A stretch of 14,902 nucleotides of DNA from an uncultured Bacilli bacterium (lineage in GTDB: Bacteria; Bacillota_I; Bacilli_A; RF39; UBA660): positions 1-14,902 of the forward strand of contig CALVWH010000120.1 in assembly GCA_944364705.1 (NCBI GenBank), in the 5' to 3' direction. Shown here in pieces: positions 5,663-14,060 of the stretch (position 1 is its first letter; each line of letters starts with the position of its first letter). The notes beneath the pieces are model-generated. The model was not told where the DNA came from, did not search any database, and saw only the letters and a list, made by a program, of their open reading frames with translations. The position numbers and the translations under genes were made by a program.

Positions 5663-8476
5663 ATGGATAAAATTATAATCAAAGGAGCTCGGGAAAATAA
5701 TTTAAAAAACATTTCCATTGAGCTTCCTAAAAATAAATTAATTGTTATGACAGGGGTATCTGGTTCTGGAAAATCTTCCCTTGCGTTCGATACGATTTAT
5801 GCAGAAGGGCAAAGACGATACATTGAAAGTTTATCGGCATATGCTAGACAATTTTTAGGTGGAAGTGAAAAACCAGAGGTCGATTCGATTGAAGGATTAT
5901 CTCCTAGTATTTCTATTGATCAAAAAACAACGAATAAAAATCCACGATCAACCGTAGGGACCGTTACCGAAATTTATGATTATTTACGTTTGCTTTTCGC
6001 AAGAATTGGGACACCTTTTTGTCCTACCCATCATATTCCCATTACGAGTCAAAGCATCGAAGAAATGACCAATCAAGTCCTTTCTTTAGAAGAAAAAACA
6101 AAAATTCGTATTCTAGCACCCATTGTTCATGGCGAAAAAGGAACCCATAAAGATTTGTTAGAAAAACTTAGAAAAGATGGATACATTCGGATTATGGTCG
6201 ATGGAACCGAACGAGATTTATCCGAAGAAATCGTATTAGAAAAAAACAAAAAACATAATCTGGAAGTTGTGATTGACCGTTTAATCATCAAAGAAGGAGT
6301 TCGAAGTAGACTTTATGAAGCCATTGAACTTAGTTCGAAATTAGCTCACGGTAAAGTGTTGATTGATGTTGTAGGAAAAGAACCAATGCTTATGAGCGAG
6401 ACTTATGCTTGCCCAAACTGTGATTTTTCTCTTCCAGAATTAGAACCTCGAATGTTTTCCTTTAATGCCCCTTATGGCGCTTGCCCCGAATGTAAAGGAT
6501 TAGGATTTAAACAAAAGATCGATTTGGATTTAATTATTCCAGATCCAAATAAATCCGTAAACGAAGGAGCTATTTTACCAATTAACGTAGACGATAATAT
6601 TTATTATAATGAACTTGTTACGACTTGTGAATTTTATCATATCGATTTAAATAAAAAATTTAAAGATTTAACCAAAGAAGAACAAGACATTATTCTTTAT
6701 GGATCCAAAGATCTAATTGAATTTCGTTATGTTGCCAAAAATGGAAACACGAGAAAAACAACCTCTTATTTTGAAGGAATTATCACCAACTTAGAAAGAA
6801 GATACTTAGAGACAAAAAGTAATTGGATTCGGGATTGGATCGAAGGATATATGACCGAACTAGAATGTCCAGTATGCCATGGATCCAGATTATCAAGCGA
6901 TGTTTTATCTGTCCTTATTGGTGGAAAAAATATTTATGAAGTTACAAAACTTTCGATCAAAGATCTTTATACTTTTTTAAACCAGTTAAAATTAACCCCT
7001 TCCCAAGAAGAAATCGCATCCCTTATTTTAAAAGAAATTAAGAGTCGATTATCGTTCTTAATTAACGTAGGATTATCCTATTTAACCTTAAATCGAAGTG
7101 CTGGAACTTTGTCCGGAGGAGAAGCACAGCGAATCCGTTTAGCAACCCAAATTGGTTCTAGACTTACGGGGGTTTTATATGTTCTAGACGAACCTTCCAT
7201 TGGACTTCATCAAAGAGACAATCAAAAACTCATTCGTTCTTTACTAGAAATGCGAGATTTAGGAAATACCCTAGTTGTTGTAGAACATGATACCGATACG
7301 ATGCTTGCTTCTGATTATTTAGTAGACATTGGCCCTGGAGCAGGTCTTCATGGTGGAGAAGTCGTCGCCGCCGGAACTCCAGAAGAAGTGATGAAAAACC
7401 CAAAAAGCTTAACAGGAAAATATTTAACCGGCGAATTAAAAATTGAAATTCCTGAAAAAAGAAGAAAAGGGAATAAGGAATATTTAGAGATCAAAGGTGC
7501 CAAAGAAAACAATTTAAAAAATATTAATGTAAAAATTCCTTTACATACCTTTACTTGTATCACTGGAGTTTCTGGAAGTGGAAAAAGTACTTTAATTAAT
7601 GAAATCCTTTATAAATCCTTAAACAACTATTTATATAAAACCAAAGAAAAACCAGGAAAACATAAAGAAATTAAAGGATTGGAATGGATTGATAAAGTTG
7701 TCGATATTAGTCAAGCTCCGATTGGACGTACTCCGCGAAGCAATCCTGCTACTTATACCGGTGTTTTTGATGATATCCGGGAAGTATTTGCTTCTACGAA
7801 AGAAGCAAAAATGAAAGGGTATGATAAAGGTCGGTTCTCGTTCAATGTAAAAGGTGGACGCTGCGAAGCTTGCTGGGGAGATGGTGTTAAAAAAATCGAA
7901 ATGCATTTCTTACCAGACGTTTATGTACCTTGTGATGTTTGTCATGGAACTCGTTACAACCGAGAAACTCTAGACATCAAATTCAAAGGGAAAAATATTT
8001 ATGATGTATTAGAAATGCGTGCCGAAGAAGCTTTAGAATTTTTCTCTGCTTTCCCAAAAATAAAAAACAAACTTCAAATGCTTTGTGATGTTGGTCTTTC
8101 TTATATCAAACTTGGACAAAGTGCACCAACGTTATCTGGAGGAGAAGCTGGTAGAGTAAAACTTGCGAAAGAATTACAAAGAAAAGGAACAGGAAAAACG
8201 CTTTATATTTTAGATGAACCAACCACAGGATTACATAGCGATGACATAAAAAAATTATTAGTCATTTTAAATCGAATTGTCGATCAAGGAGATTCTGTTT
8301 TGGTAATTGAACACAATTTAGACGTTATTAAAGTTGCAGATTATTTAATCGATCTTGGACCAGAAGGTGGAGATGAAGGAGGAAAAATTGTCGCAAAAGG
8401 AACTCCAGAAGAAGTAGCACAAGTAAAAGAAAGTTATACCGGACAATTTTTAAAAGATCTTTTATGCAAGAAATAA
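5663..8476 (+). CDS. uvrA: UvrABC system protein A (excinuclease ATPase)
   Basis: UvrA is the damage-sensing ATPase that loads UvrB in nucleotide excision repair. The 937 residues contain both ABC modules: Walker A GVSGSGKSS (31-39) and GVSGSGKST (635-643); signatures LSGGEAQ (483) and LSGGEAG (824); and Walker B/D-loop segments LDEPSIGLH and LDEPTTGLH. Zinc sites are Cys250/253 with Cys274/277 and Cys734/737 with Cys757/760. The second signature has Gly830 where Gln is usual. I chose ATG 5663, seven bases... after AGGTGA at 5653-5658; an in-frame TTG at 5645 lies upstream of the predicted transcription start. The gene stands alone from uvrB and overlaps the next reading frame by 13 bases. 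Confidence 0.97.
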   Translation: MDKIIIKGARENNLKNISIELPKNKLIVMTGVSGSGKSSLAFDTIYAEGQRRYIESLSAYARQFLGGSEKPEVDSIEGLSPSISIDQKTTNKNPRSTVGTVTEIYDYLRLLFARIGTPFCPTHHIPITSQSIEEMTNQVLSLEEKTKIRILAPIVHGEKGTHKDLLEKLRKDGYIRIMVDGTERDLSEEIVLEKNKKHNLEVVIDRLIIKEGVRSRLYEAIELSSKLAHGKVLIDVVGKEPMLMSETYACPNCDFSLPELEPRMFSFNAPYGACPECKGLGFKQKIDLDLIIPDPNKSVNEGAILPINVDDNIYYNELVTTCEFYHIDLNKKFKDLTKEEQDIILYGSKDLIEFRYVAKNGNTRKTTSYFEGIITNLERRYLETKSNWIRDWIEGYMTELECPVCHGSRLSSDVLSVLIGGKNIYEVTKLSIKDLYTFLNQLKLTPSQEEIASLILKEIKSRLSFLINVGLSYLTLNRSAGTLSGGEAQRIRLATQIGSRLTGVLYVLDEPSIGLHQRDNQKLIRSLLEMRDLGNTLVVVEHDTDTMLASDYLVDIGPGAGLHGGEVVAAGTPEEVMKNPKSLTGKYLTGELKIEIPEKRRKGNKEYLEIKGAKENNLKNINVKIPLHTFTCITGVSGSGKSTLINEILYKSLNNYLYKTKEKPGKHKEIKGLEWIDKVVDISQAPIGRTPRSNPATYTGVFDDIREVFASTKEAKMKGYDKGRFSFNVKGGRCEACWGDGVKKIEMHFLPDVYVPCDVCHGTRYNRETLDIKFKGKNIYDVLEMRAEEALEFFSAFPKIKNKLQMLCDVGLSYIKLGQSAPTLSGGEAGRVKLAKELQRKGTGKTLYILDEPTTGLHSDDIKKLLVILNRIVDQGDSVLVIEHNLDVIKVADYLIDLGPEGGDEGGKIVAKGTPEEVAQVKESYTGQFLKDLLCKK

Positions 8477-9195
8477 AAGAAATAAAACAAGAAAATTTAG
8501 AAGCTTTGTACCAAGTTTTTAAAGACTTGATCGAAATTTCTTTTCGTTATGCATACACGTTTAAAGAATTTGATGCCTCTTTACTTTCCTATGGAAAACA
8601 ATATTTCGAAGAATGGAAAAAAGAAGAGAAAATCTTAAAATATTTATCGGTTTACCAAACATATTTAAACGATCCTTTTTTATCTTCTTACTTTTCTTAT
8701 CTTGATACGTTTTTTAAACAAAGATATTCATGGATCGACAACATCTTTTTCATGTACGAAGAAGCAATCGAAACCCATCAAAAACAAAGAATTGTTTGCA
8801 AACCTATTCCTAAGACGATATGTTTAGAAAAAGAATACGAGACCATCTTTTCTTCGTTTCCTTTTGAAAGAGTATTAAAAGATTATCTTCTTACGTTTTC
8901 TTGGAAAGAAAAAACATTAGAAACCGTGAAAGAAAAAATTACTTATATCGAAGATCCTTATTTTTTCGGTGTCTATGGAAATGATCCCCTAACGTTTGAT
9001 CAAATTCATCTTTGTGTTCCACAAATGAAAGACATTAAAACCTTTTTAGTAAACTTACATGAATATTTACATGCGTACTATATTTATCTTCAAAAACATG
9101 AAATGGATGAACATTTAGTAAGACAAGAAGAAAACAAATTTATCAAAAAATACAGATTAACTTCTTATTTGCGAAAGGAAACTTTAAAAAAATAA
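8464..9195 (+). CDS. Uncharacterised zincin-like protein (HExxH)
   Basis: I do not recognise the family. The 243 residues are soluble-looking, rich in Phe, Tyr, Lys and Glu, with no signal peptide or membrane helix. Near the C-terminus the segment LVNLHEYLHAYYIYL contains His199-Glu200-x-x-His203, the zinc-binding and catalytic motif of gluzincin-type metallopeptidases. Glu222/Glu223 (RQEEN), 19-20 residues later, could be the third ligand. A segment with Tyr-Phe-Phe-Gly-Val-Tyr-Gly precedes the motif at about 166-172. The ATG overlaps the uvrA 3' end by 13 bases and has no visible ribosome binding site, so translation probably depends on ribosomes finishing uvrA. The frame is clearly coding; peptidase activity is inferred from the motif only. 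Confidence 0.8.
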   Translation: MQEIKEIKQENLEALYQVFKDLIEISFRYAYTFKEFDASLLSYGKQYFEEWKKEEKILKYLSVYQTYLNDPFLSSYFSYLDTFFKQRYSWIDNIFFMYEEAIETHQKQRIVCKPIPKTICLEKEYETIFSSFPFERVLKDYLLTFSWKEKTLETVKEKITYIEDPYFFGVYGNDPLTFDQIHLCVPQMKDIKTFLVNLHEYLHAYYIYLQKHEMDEHLVRQEENKFIKKYRLTSYLRKETLKK

Positions 9196-9201
9196 GACTA
9201 T

Positions 9202-9230
9202 TTGCGAAAACGATCAAAATTTGCTATGAT
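9202..9230 (+). promoter_or_regulatory. Promoter of the YugP-like gene
   Basis: TTGCGA (9202-9207), a 17-base spacer and TATGAT (9225-9230), with TG at 9222-9223, form an extended -10 promoter directly after the preceding stop. An in-frame TTG at 9202 is thus part of the -35, not a start codon. Confidence 0.75.
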
Positions 9231-9264
9231 AGTAAGAGGAGAAGTAGTTAGAAAAGAGGAGATT

Positions 9265-9948
9265 ATGGATAGTTATTTTCTAAGTTATTTACTCATTTTC
9301 GTAGGATTTTTTATTACTTTATATGCTCAGATTCATATTACCAATACCTATAAAAAATATGCAAAAGTAAACAATAAAAAAGGATTAACTGGGAGAGAAA
9401 CGGCGAGACAAATTTTAGACTCCCATGGTCTTTCCAATATTTATATTGTAGAAACCAATGGATTTTTAAGTGATCACTACGATCCATCTAGAAAAGTCAT
9501 TCGGCTTTCTAGAGAAATTTATCATGGAACTTCCATCTCATCGTTAGCGGTTGCTGCTCATGAATGTGGTCACGCGATTCAAGACAAAGAAAACTATTCC
9601 TTTTTAAGATTTCGAAGCATGTTTATTCCCATTGTAAATTTTGCTTCTTATGCAGGATATTTTGCTTTACTTTTTGGAATCTTATTTCAAGCTCTAGATT
9701 TAATTTATCTTGGAATTGCGTTAGAATTTGTTATGCTTTTCTTTCAATTAATTACCTTACCGGTAGAATTTGATGCATCCAAACGAGCTCTTCAAATTTT
9801 AGAAGGAAATTACTTAGAGAAAAAAGAAAAAGAAAGTGCCAAAAAAGTGTTAACTGCAGCAGCCCTTACTTATGTTGCTTCTGTCGTTACAACCCTTTTA
9901 GAAATCGCACGATTACTCTTGATTTTTGGAAATCGAGACGATTCTTAA
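9265..9948 (+). CDS. yugP: Membrane zinc metallopeptidase, YugP family
   Basis: The product (227 residues, near the length of B. subtilis YugP) is an integral membrane peptidase of the Zn_peptidase_2 family; substrates are generally unknown. It has an N-terminal membrane segment (about 5-24), the motif AAHECGHAIQD with His99-Glu100-x-x-His103, a hydrophobic region of two or more membrane helices (about 118-165), LPVEFDASKRAL with Glu168 as probable third zinc ligand, and a final hydrophobic helix (about 197-221). AAAGAGGAG lies just upstream of the chosen ATG, and the promoter overlaps any earlier start. It is a single-gene transcript with its own terminator. Family is secure. Confidence 0.93.
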   Translation: MDSYFLSYLLIFVGFFITLYAQIHITNTYKKYAKVNNKKGLTGRETARQILDSHGLSNIYIVETNGFLSDHYDPSRKVIRLSREIYHGTSISSLAVAAHECGHAIQDKENYSFLRFRSMFIPIVNFASYAGYFALLFGILFQALDLIYLGIALEFVMLFFQLITLPVEFDASKRALQILEGNYLEKKEKESAKKVLTAAALTYVASVVTTLLEIARLLLIFGNRDDS

Positions 9949-9950
9949 GA

Positions 9951-9974
9951 AAAAGTGAAGAAATTCACTTTTTT
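9951..9974 (+). terminator. Terminator after the YugP-like gene
   Basis: AAAAGTGAA (9951-9959) pairs perfectly with TTCACTTTT (9964-9972) around a GAAA tetraloop, followed by T's. It starts two bases after the stop codon. Confidence 0.85.
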
Positions 9975-9995
9975 CTTTTTCTTCTATCAAAAAAA

Positions 9996-10004
9996 TGTTA
10001 TAAT
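9996..10004 (+). promoter_or_regulatory. Extended -10 promoter of nfo
   Basis: TG-T-TATAAT (9996-10004) is a perfect extended -10. The -35 region is only a pyrimidine tract. The predicted start is near 10011, about 18 bases before the nfo ATG. Confidence 0.7.
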
Positions 10005-10028
10005 AAATAGTGGAAATGGAGGAGCAAA

Positions 10029-10937
10029 ATGGAAGAACTTTATCTTGGATGTCACGTATCGTTTCACAGACAAACCCAATTACTTGGATCCGTGAAAGAA
10101 GCATTATCTTATGGAGCAAATACCTTTATGTTCTATATTTCCTCTCCTCAAAATACCACGCGGTATCCCATAGATTTAGAAAACCAAAAAGAAGCGATAG
10201 CCTTTATGAAAACTCATAAAATTGATCCATCTAAGGTGGTGGTTCATGCTCCTTATATCATTAATTTAGCAACCCTCAAAAATCGTGAATTTATGATTAA
10301 TTTTTTGAAAGAAGAATGTAAACGAGTACAAGCGTATGGAATGACAAAATTAGTTCTTCATCCAGGAAGTCATGTTGGACTTGGAAAACAAAAAGGAATT
10401 CAAAACATTATCGAAGCTTTAAATGAAGTCTTAAAAGAACCAACTTCGGTTGTTATTTTATTAGAAACGATGGCCGGAAAAGGAACGGAAATCGGAACCA
10501 TCGAAGAGGTAATAGAAATTATCAAAAACGTAGAAAAAAAAGAAAACATTGGAATTTGTTTGGATACTTGTCATTTACATGATGCCGGATATTCTCTTAC
10601 TTATTTTTCTTCTGTTTTAAACCTTATAGAAACTTCCATTGGTCTTGAAAAGATTGGATGCATCCATGTCAACGATAGTAAAAATGAGAAGGGAAGTCAT
10701 AAAGATCGACATGAAAACTTTGGATTTGGAACCATTGGTTTTTCTGTCTTAGAAGAAATTGTCTATCATCCCAAATTAAAAAACGTTCCTAAAATTTTAG
10801 AAACGCCTTATGTTTCCGTAAATGATGAGGAGAAAAAAAGAAGTTTTCCTCCTTATAAATTTGAAATTGAAATGATTAAAAAGAAGAAAAAAAACCAAAA
10901 TTTAATAGAAGATATTAGAAAATTTTATACATCTTAG
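10029..10937 (+). CDS. nfo: Endonuclease IV (AP endonuclease)
   Basis: Endonuclease IV cuts the backbone 5' of abasic sites in base excision repair and uses three zinc ions. The 302 residues fit the family. Metal-ligand motifs are in order: VVHAPYIIN (His near 69), LVLHPGSHVG (His near 109), LLETMAGKG (Glu near 145), CLDTCHLHDAG (Asp and His near 179-182), CIHVNDSKNEKGSHKDRHENFG (His, then Asp-x-His) and ILETPYV (Glu near 261). The N-terminus LGCHVSF is typical. GGAGGAG sits four bases before the ATG. The gene has its own promoter, and its last 23 bases overlap the end of the convergent DUF2624-like gene. The identification is secure. Confidence 0.97.
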   Translation: MEELYLGCHVSFHRQTQLLGSVKEALSYGANTFMFYISSPQNTTRYPIDLENQKEAIAFMKTHKIDPSKVVVHAPYIINLATLKNREFMINFLKEECKRVQAYGMTKLVLHPGSHVGLGKQKGIQNIIEALNEVLKEPTSVVILLETMAGKGTEIGTIEEVIEIIKNVEKKENIGICLDTCHLHDAGYSLTYFSSVLNLIETSIGLEKIGCIHVNDSKNEKGSHKDRHENFGFGTIGFSVLEEIVYHPKLKNVPKILETPYVSVNDEEKKRSFPPYKFEIEMIKKKKKNQNLIEDIRKFYTS

Positions 10938-11175
10938 CATATTCTAAGAAAAGAGTATGGATTTTTTCATACGTTTCTTTCGAAAAATCTTTTTTGTATT
11001 TTGAAAAGATAACTTCATAATTGGGACTTAAAAGAACTTCATAATCTTCTTTGATGGCTTTAAAAATAAGATCTATTTCTTGATTTGATAAAGAAACTTT
11101 TTGTTTCTCTGCAAAAGAAACAATATCTTGCTTGGTTATTTTTGGAATATATTTTATCACAAAATTACGAATCAT
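10915..11175 (-). CDS. Small DUF2624-like protein (YqfT-like) convergent with nfo
   Basis: The 86-residue product is all helical in character: a start like MIRNFVIKYIPKITKQD, a middle KVSLSNQEIDLIFKAIKED and an end SKETYEKIHTLFLEYAKMY. The pattern (Ile-Thr-Lys-x-x-Ile, then Ser-x-x-Glu, then a Phe-rich C-terminal helix) recalls DUF2624/YqfT of Bacillus, which lies next to nfo (yqfS) there. Here it is on the opposite strand and converges with nfo, overlapping by 23 bases. GAGGTGA lies three bases before the ATG. A TATAAT directly abuts that site on the minus strand (11191-11186), too close to serve as an ordinary promoter for a leader that includes it. Function unknown; the family call rests on pattern and neighbourhood. 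Confidence 0.6.
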   Translation of the reverse strand: MIRNFVIKYIPKITKQDIVSFAEKQKVSLSNQEIDLIFKAIKEDYEVLLSPNYEVIFSKYKKDFSKETYEKIHTLFLEYAKMYKIF

Positions 11176-11235
11176 ATTTCACCTCATTATACCGTATGCA
11201 GAAAGTATAAAAAATTGAAAGAAAGGAGGATGTTT

Positions 11236-13788
11236 ATGGCAAAAAAGAAAAGTCAAAAGAAAAAGAAAACACAAACACAAAAGAAAAAAAACGTTCAAAA
11301 AAAACCAATTCCAAAACAAAAGACAATGAAAGAAATTTTAAATCAAAAAGTTACTTGGCCTCTTTTAAAACAATATGTTTTCCAACCATTTAAAAATTAT
11401 TTTCTTTATTTAGGATCCTTATATGCAAAAGCATTCTCTATTCTATTCGTTTATGTGAAAACCTATGGTCTTCTTTTTGTAAAACAATTATATGCATACG
11501 TTTCTTATTTACTTACTTCTTTTATAAAAACCATTCAATTTTTATACCCATATGGGAAAAAATACTTTTTTTGGCTTCTAAAAGAACTGAAAGAATATTT
11601 TTTATTTCTATTGTTTGGACCAAAAAGAATCTTTCTATCCCTTCGAATGCATTGGCGAAATTATCAAAAAAAACAAGAAGAATTTCTTTCGATGTCAACC
11701 GTAAAAACAACCAATTACGCAAAAAATAAAAAACAAATCAATCATAAAGAAAAAAGAAGAAAAAAACCGATTCCTATCGTTGTTCGAGGTCGATACTATA
11801 TTTTGATTGCCTTTATTATTTGCTTTTTATCGATTATTTATGTCAGACTTTTTGATATTCAAGTCATTAAAAGTGAAGAATACCAAAAGAAAGTCGTTTC
11901 TTTAACAGAAAAAATTGTTTATGGAGATAGTAGTCCGAGAGGAAGAATTTATGATCGAAATCATAAACTAATTGTTAATAATAAACCAATGAAAGTAATT
12001 TATTATAAAAAACCTTCCAAAGTAACTACTTCAGAAGAAATGGAATTGGCTCGCAAACTGAGTACCATGTTATCGTTAGAATATGATAAAGTTACCGAAA
12101 AACAATTAAAAAACTTTTGGATTTTAATGTATCCAAAAAAAGCAAATGAAAAAATAACCGAGGAAGAATGGCAAAAATTAGACGAACGAAAAATTACCAG
12201 TGATGATATTTATGATTATAAAATGGAGCGGATTACCGAAGAAGATTTGAAACAATTAACGGAAGAAGACCGAAAAACAGCTTATCTTTATGCTTTGATG
12301 AATAAAGGTTATTCTTACGATGAAAAAATATTAAAAAAAGAGAATGTTACCGATGAAGAATATGCGAATATTTCAGAAAATGCATCGGAATTAAATGGTG
12401 TAGGAACAAAGCTTGACTGGGAAAGAGAATATCTTTATGGAGATACCTTTAAAACAATTTTAGGTAGTGTATCTTCTAGTGAAAGCGGAATTCCTGCGGA
12501 ATTAAAAGATACATATTTAAAAAAAGGATATAGTTTAAATGATCGGGTTGGAACAAGTTACTTAGAATATCAATACGAAGACCTTTTAAAAGGAACAAAA
12601 AATAAATATCGGGTCTTATCGGATGGAACTTATAAATTAATTGAAGAAGGAACTCGTGGAAACGATATTGTATTAACCATTGATATCGAACTTCAACAAG
12701 CGGTAGAACAAATTTTAGAAGAAGAATTAATCAATGCCAAAAAAGAACCAAATACGGAATATTACAATCGTTCCTTTGTGATCATTCAAGAAGCTAAGAC
12801 CGGAGAAATTTTAGCAATGGCTGGAAAACAAATATTAGAAAAAAATGGGGAATATAAAATCTATGATTATACCCCAGGAATTGTAACTTCTCCGGTGGTT
12901 ATTGGATCCGCCGTAAAAGGAGCTTCACACATTGTCGGATATAACACAGGAGCTCTTCGCATTGGCGAATATCGTTACGATAGTTGTGTTAAAATCGCCG
13001 CAACTCCAATTAAATGTTCTTGGACCCAATTAGGATTATTAAACGACGTTAGTGCTTTAGCACAATCATCAAATACGTATCAATTCTATACGGCTATGAA
13101 AGTTGGAAAAGGAAATTATGTATACGATGGTGTTTTAAAATTAGATCCTACTGCTTTTGATATTTACCGAAACACGTTTGCTGAATTTGGTCTTGGAGTA
13201 AAAACAGGAATTGATTTACCAACCGAATCTTTAGGATTTAAAGGAGAAGACCGAAAACCTGGACTTTTATTAGACTTTTCCATTGGACAATATGATACAT
13301 ATACACCAATTCAATTATCGCAATATATTACAACCATTGCGAATAATGGAAATCGGTTAGAACCACATTTATTAAAAGAAGTATACAATCCAACCAAAGA
13401 CGGACTTACGTCTTTAAAAAGCAAAGTCGAACCAAAAGTATTAAATAAAGTAAATACCCAAGATAAATACATGCAACGAGTAAAAGAAGGATTCCGTGCA
13501 GTTATGACTTATGGAACTGGAGTTGGTTACATTGATTCTCAATATAACGCTGCTGGAAAAACTGGAACAAGTGAAAGCTTTGTGGATACCGATGGAGATC
13601 ATAAAGTTGATAAAGAAACCGTTAGCAACTCTTTTGTTGCATATGCACCTTATGATGATCCAAAAGTAACGTTTACTGTAATTTCTCCAGATATTAGTCA
13701 TCGTTATTATCAAAGTACCTATAATACACCAGTAAATAAACGAATTACGCAAAGAGTTACGCAAAAATATTTTGACATTTATGGATAA
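11236..13788 (+). CDS. Class B penicillin-binding protein (PBP2b/PbpA-like transpeptidase) with a long N-terminal extension
   Basis: Class B PBPs cross-link peptidoglycan peptides outside the membrane. The 850 residues hold: a lysine-rich N-terminus (1-30), an aromatic, hydrophobic stretch (about 41-138), a basic linker, the expected membrane anchor (187-208), a dimerisation domain starting at SPRGRIYDRN, and the transpeptidase domain with Ser558-Ala-Val-Lys561 (nucleophile and base), Ser611-Ser-Asn613 and Lys775-Thr-Gly777. The GSAVKGASHIVGYNTG context and GYSLNDRVGTSYLE resemble pneumococcal PBP2b and PbpA, suggesting side-wall synthesis; no PASTA domains are present. Relatives have only a short cytoplasmic tail, so about 186 residues before the anchor are unusual. 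ATG 11236 follows AAAGGAGG by six bases. No clear promoter was found. Catalytic residues are intact. Confidence 0.94.
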   Translation: MAKKKSQKKKKTQTQKKKNVQKKPIPKQKTMKEILNQKVTWPLLKQYVFQPFKNYFLYLGSLYAKAFSILFVYVKTYGLLFVKQLYAYVSYLLTSFIKTIQFLYPYGKKYFFWLLKELKEYFLFLLFGPKRIFLSLRMHWRNYQKKQEEFLSMSTVKTTNYAKNKKQINHKEKRRKKPIPIVVRGRYYILIAFIICFLSIIYVRLFDIQVIKSEEYQKKVVSLTEKIVYGDSSPRGRIYDRNHKLIVNNKPMKVIYYKKPSKVTTSEEMELARKLSTMLSLEYDKVTEKQLKNFWILMYPKKANEKITEEEWQKLDERKITSDDIYDYKMERITEEDLKQLTEEDRKTAYLYALMNKGYSYDEKILKKENVTDEEYANISENASELNGVGTKLDWEREYLYGDTFKTILGSVSSSESGIPAELKDTYLKKGYSLNDRVGTSYLEYQYEDLLKGTKNKYRVLSDGTYKLIEEGTRGNDIVLTIDIELQQAVEQILEEELINAKKEPNTEYYNRSFVIIQEAKTGEILAMAGKQILEKNGEYKIYDYTPGIVTSPVVIGSAVKGASHIVGYNTGALRIGEYRYDSCVKIAATPIKCSWTQLGLLNDVSALAQSSNTYQFYTAMKVGKGNYVYDGVLKLDPTAFDIYRNTFAEFGLGVKTGIDLPTESLGFKGEDRKPGLLLDFSIGQYDTYTPIQLSQYITTIANNGNRLEPHLLKEVYNPTKDGLTSLKSKVEPKVLNKVNTQDKYMQRVKEGFRAVMTYGTGVGYIDSQYNAAGKTGTSESFVDTDGDHKVDKETVSNSFVAYAPYDDPKVTFTVISPDISHRYYQSTYNTPVNKRITQRVTQKYFDIYG

Positions 13789-13799
13789 TCTGGTATAAT
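13772..13799 (+). promoter_or_regulatory. Near-consensus promoter of rpmG-efp
   Basis: TTGACA (13772-13777), a 16-base spacer and TATAAT (13794-13799) with TG at 13791-13792 match the sigma-A consensus almost completely. The -35 lies within the last codons of the PBP gene and the -10 just after its stop. It is the strongest-looking promoter in the window, as expected for a ribosomal protein gene. Confidence 0.88.
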
Positions 13800-13833
13800 A
13801 GTAAAGAATAAAAAAACAAAAAGGAGGGAAAGT

Positions 13834-14007
13834 ATGGCAAAAAGTAAAAAAGGAGACGTTCGTGGACTTGTAACCTTACGTTGTGAAGAATGTGGACATG
13901 AAAATTATAGAGAAGAAAAAAACAAAAGAAATACTCCTGATCGTTTAGAATTAAATAAATATTGTAAATACTGTCAAAAAACAACAGTACATAAAGAGAA
14001 AAAATAA
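13834..14007 (+). CDS. rpmG: 50S ribosomal protein L33, zinc-ribbon form
   Basis: L33 is a small protein of the large ribosomal subunit near the E site. The 57 residues show the family pattern: MAKSKKGDVRGLVTLRCEEC, a central EKNKRNTPDRLELNKYC and the end CQKTTVHKEKK. Four cysteines in two Cys-x-x-Cys pairs (17/20 and 43/46) make this the zinc-binding form; many Firmicutes also keep a zinc-free paralogue, which is not seen here. AAGGAGGG precedes the ATG. The stop is doubled (TAATAA). It is transcribed from the promoter at the end of the PBP gene and is followed by efp. Confidence 0.96.
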   Translation: MAKSKKGDVRGLVTLRCEECGHENYREEKNKRNTPDRLELNKYCKYCQKTTVHKEKK

Positions 14008-14026
14008 TAAAAGAAAGATAGAAAAT

Positions 14027-14060
14027 AAAAAGAAAAGTAAATTGTTTCTTTTCTTTTTTT
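14027..14060 (+). terminator. A/T-rich hairpin with T-tract between rpmG and efp (terminator or attenuator)
   Basis: AAAAAGAAAAG (14027-14037) pairs with CTTTTCTTTTT (14048-14058) around a 10-base loop, with T's to 14060. The efp ribosome binding site AAGGAGG starts at the next base (14061). No promoter fits between hairpin and efp, and none is clear just upstream, so efp probably depends on read-through. With only two G-C pairs the hairpin may be a partial terminator. Confidence 0.55.

Noticed and set aside
10932..10949. TCTTAG/CTAAGA hairpin at the end of nfo as a terminator
   Set aside because: Neither strand has a T-tract after the stem, and the stem is only six pairs.
11101..11235. Longer N-terminus for the penicillin-binding protein
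   Set aside because: The region is antisense to the DUF2624-like gene; ATG 11236 has an ideal AAAGGAGG, and ATG 11230 is too close to it.
13757..13984. Minus-strand frame antisense to rpmG
   Set aside because: It is a shadow of rpmG and the PBP tail, with no ribosome binding site and low-complexity Phe/Leu/Tyr composition.
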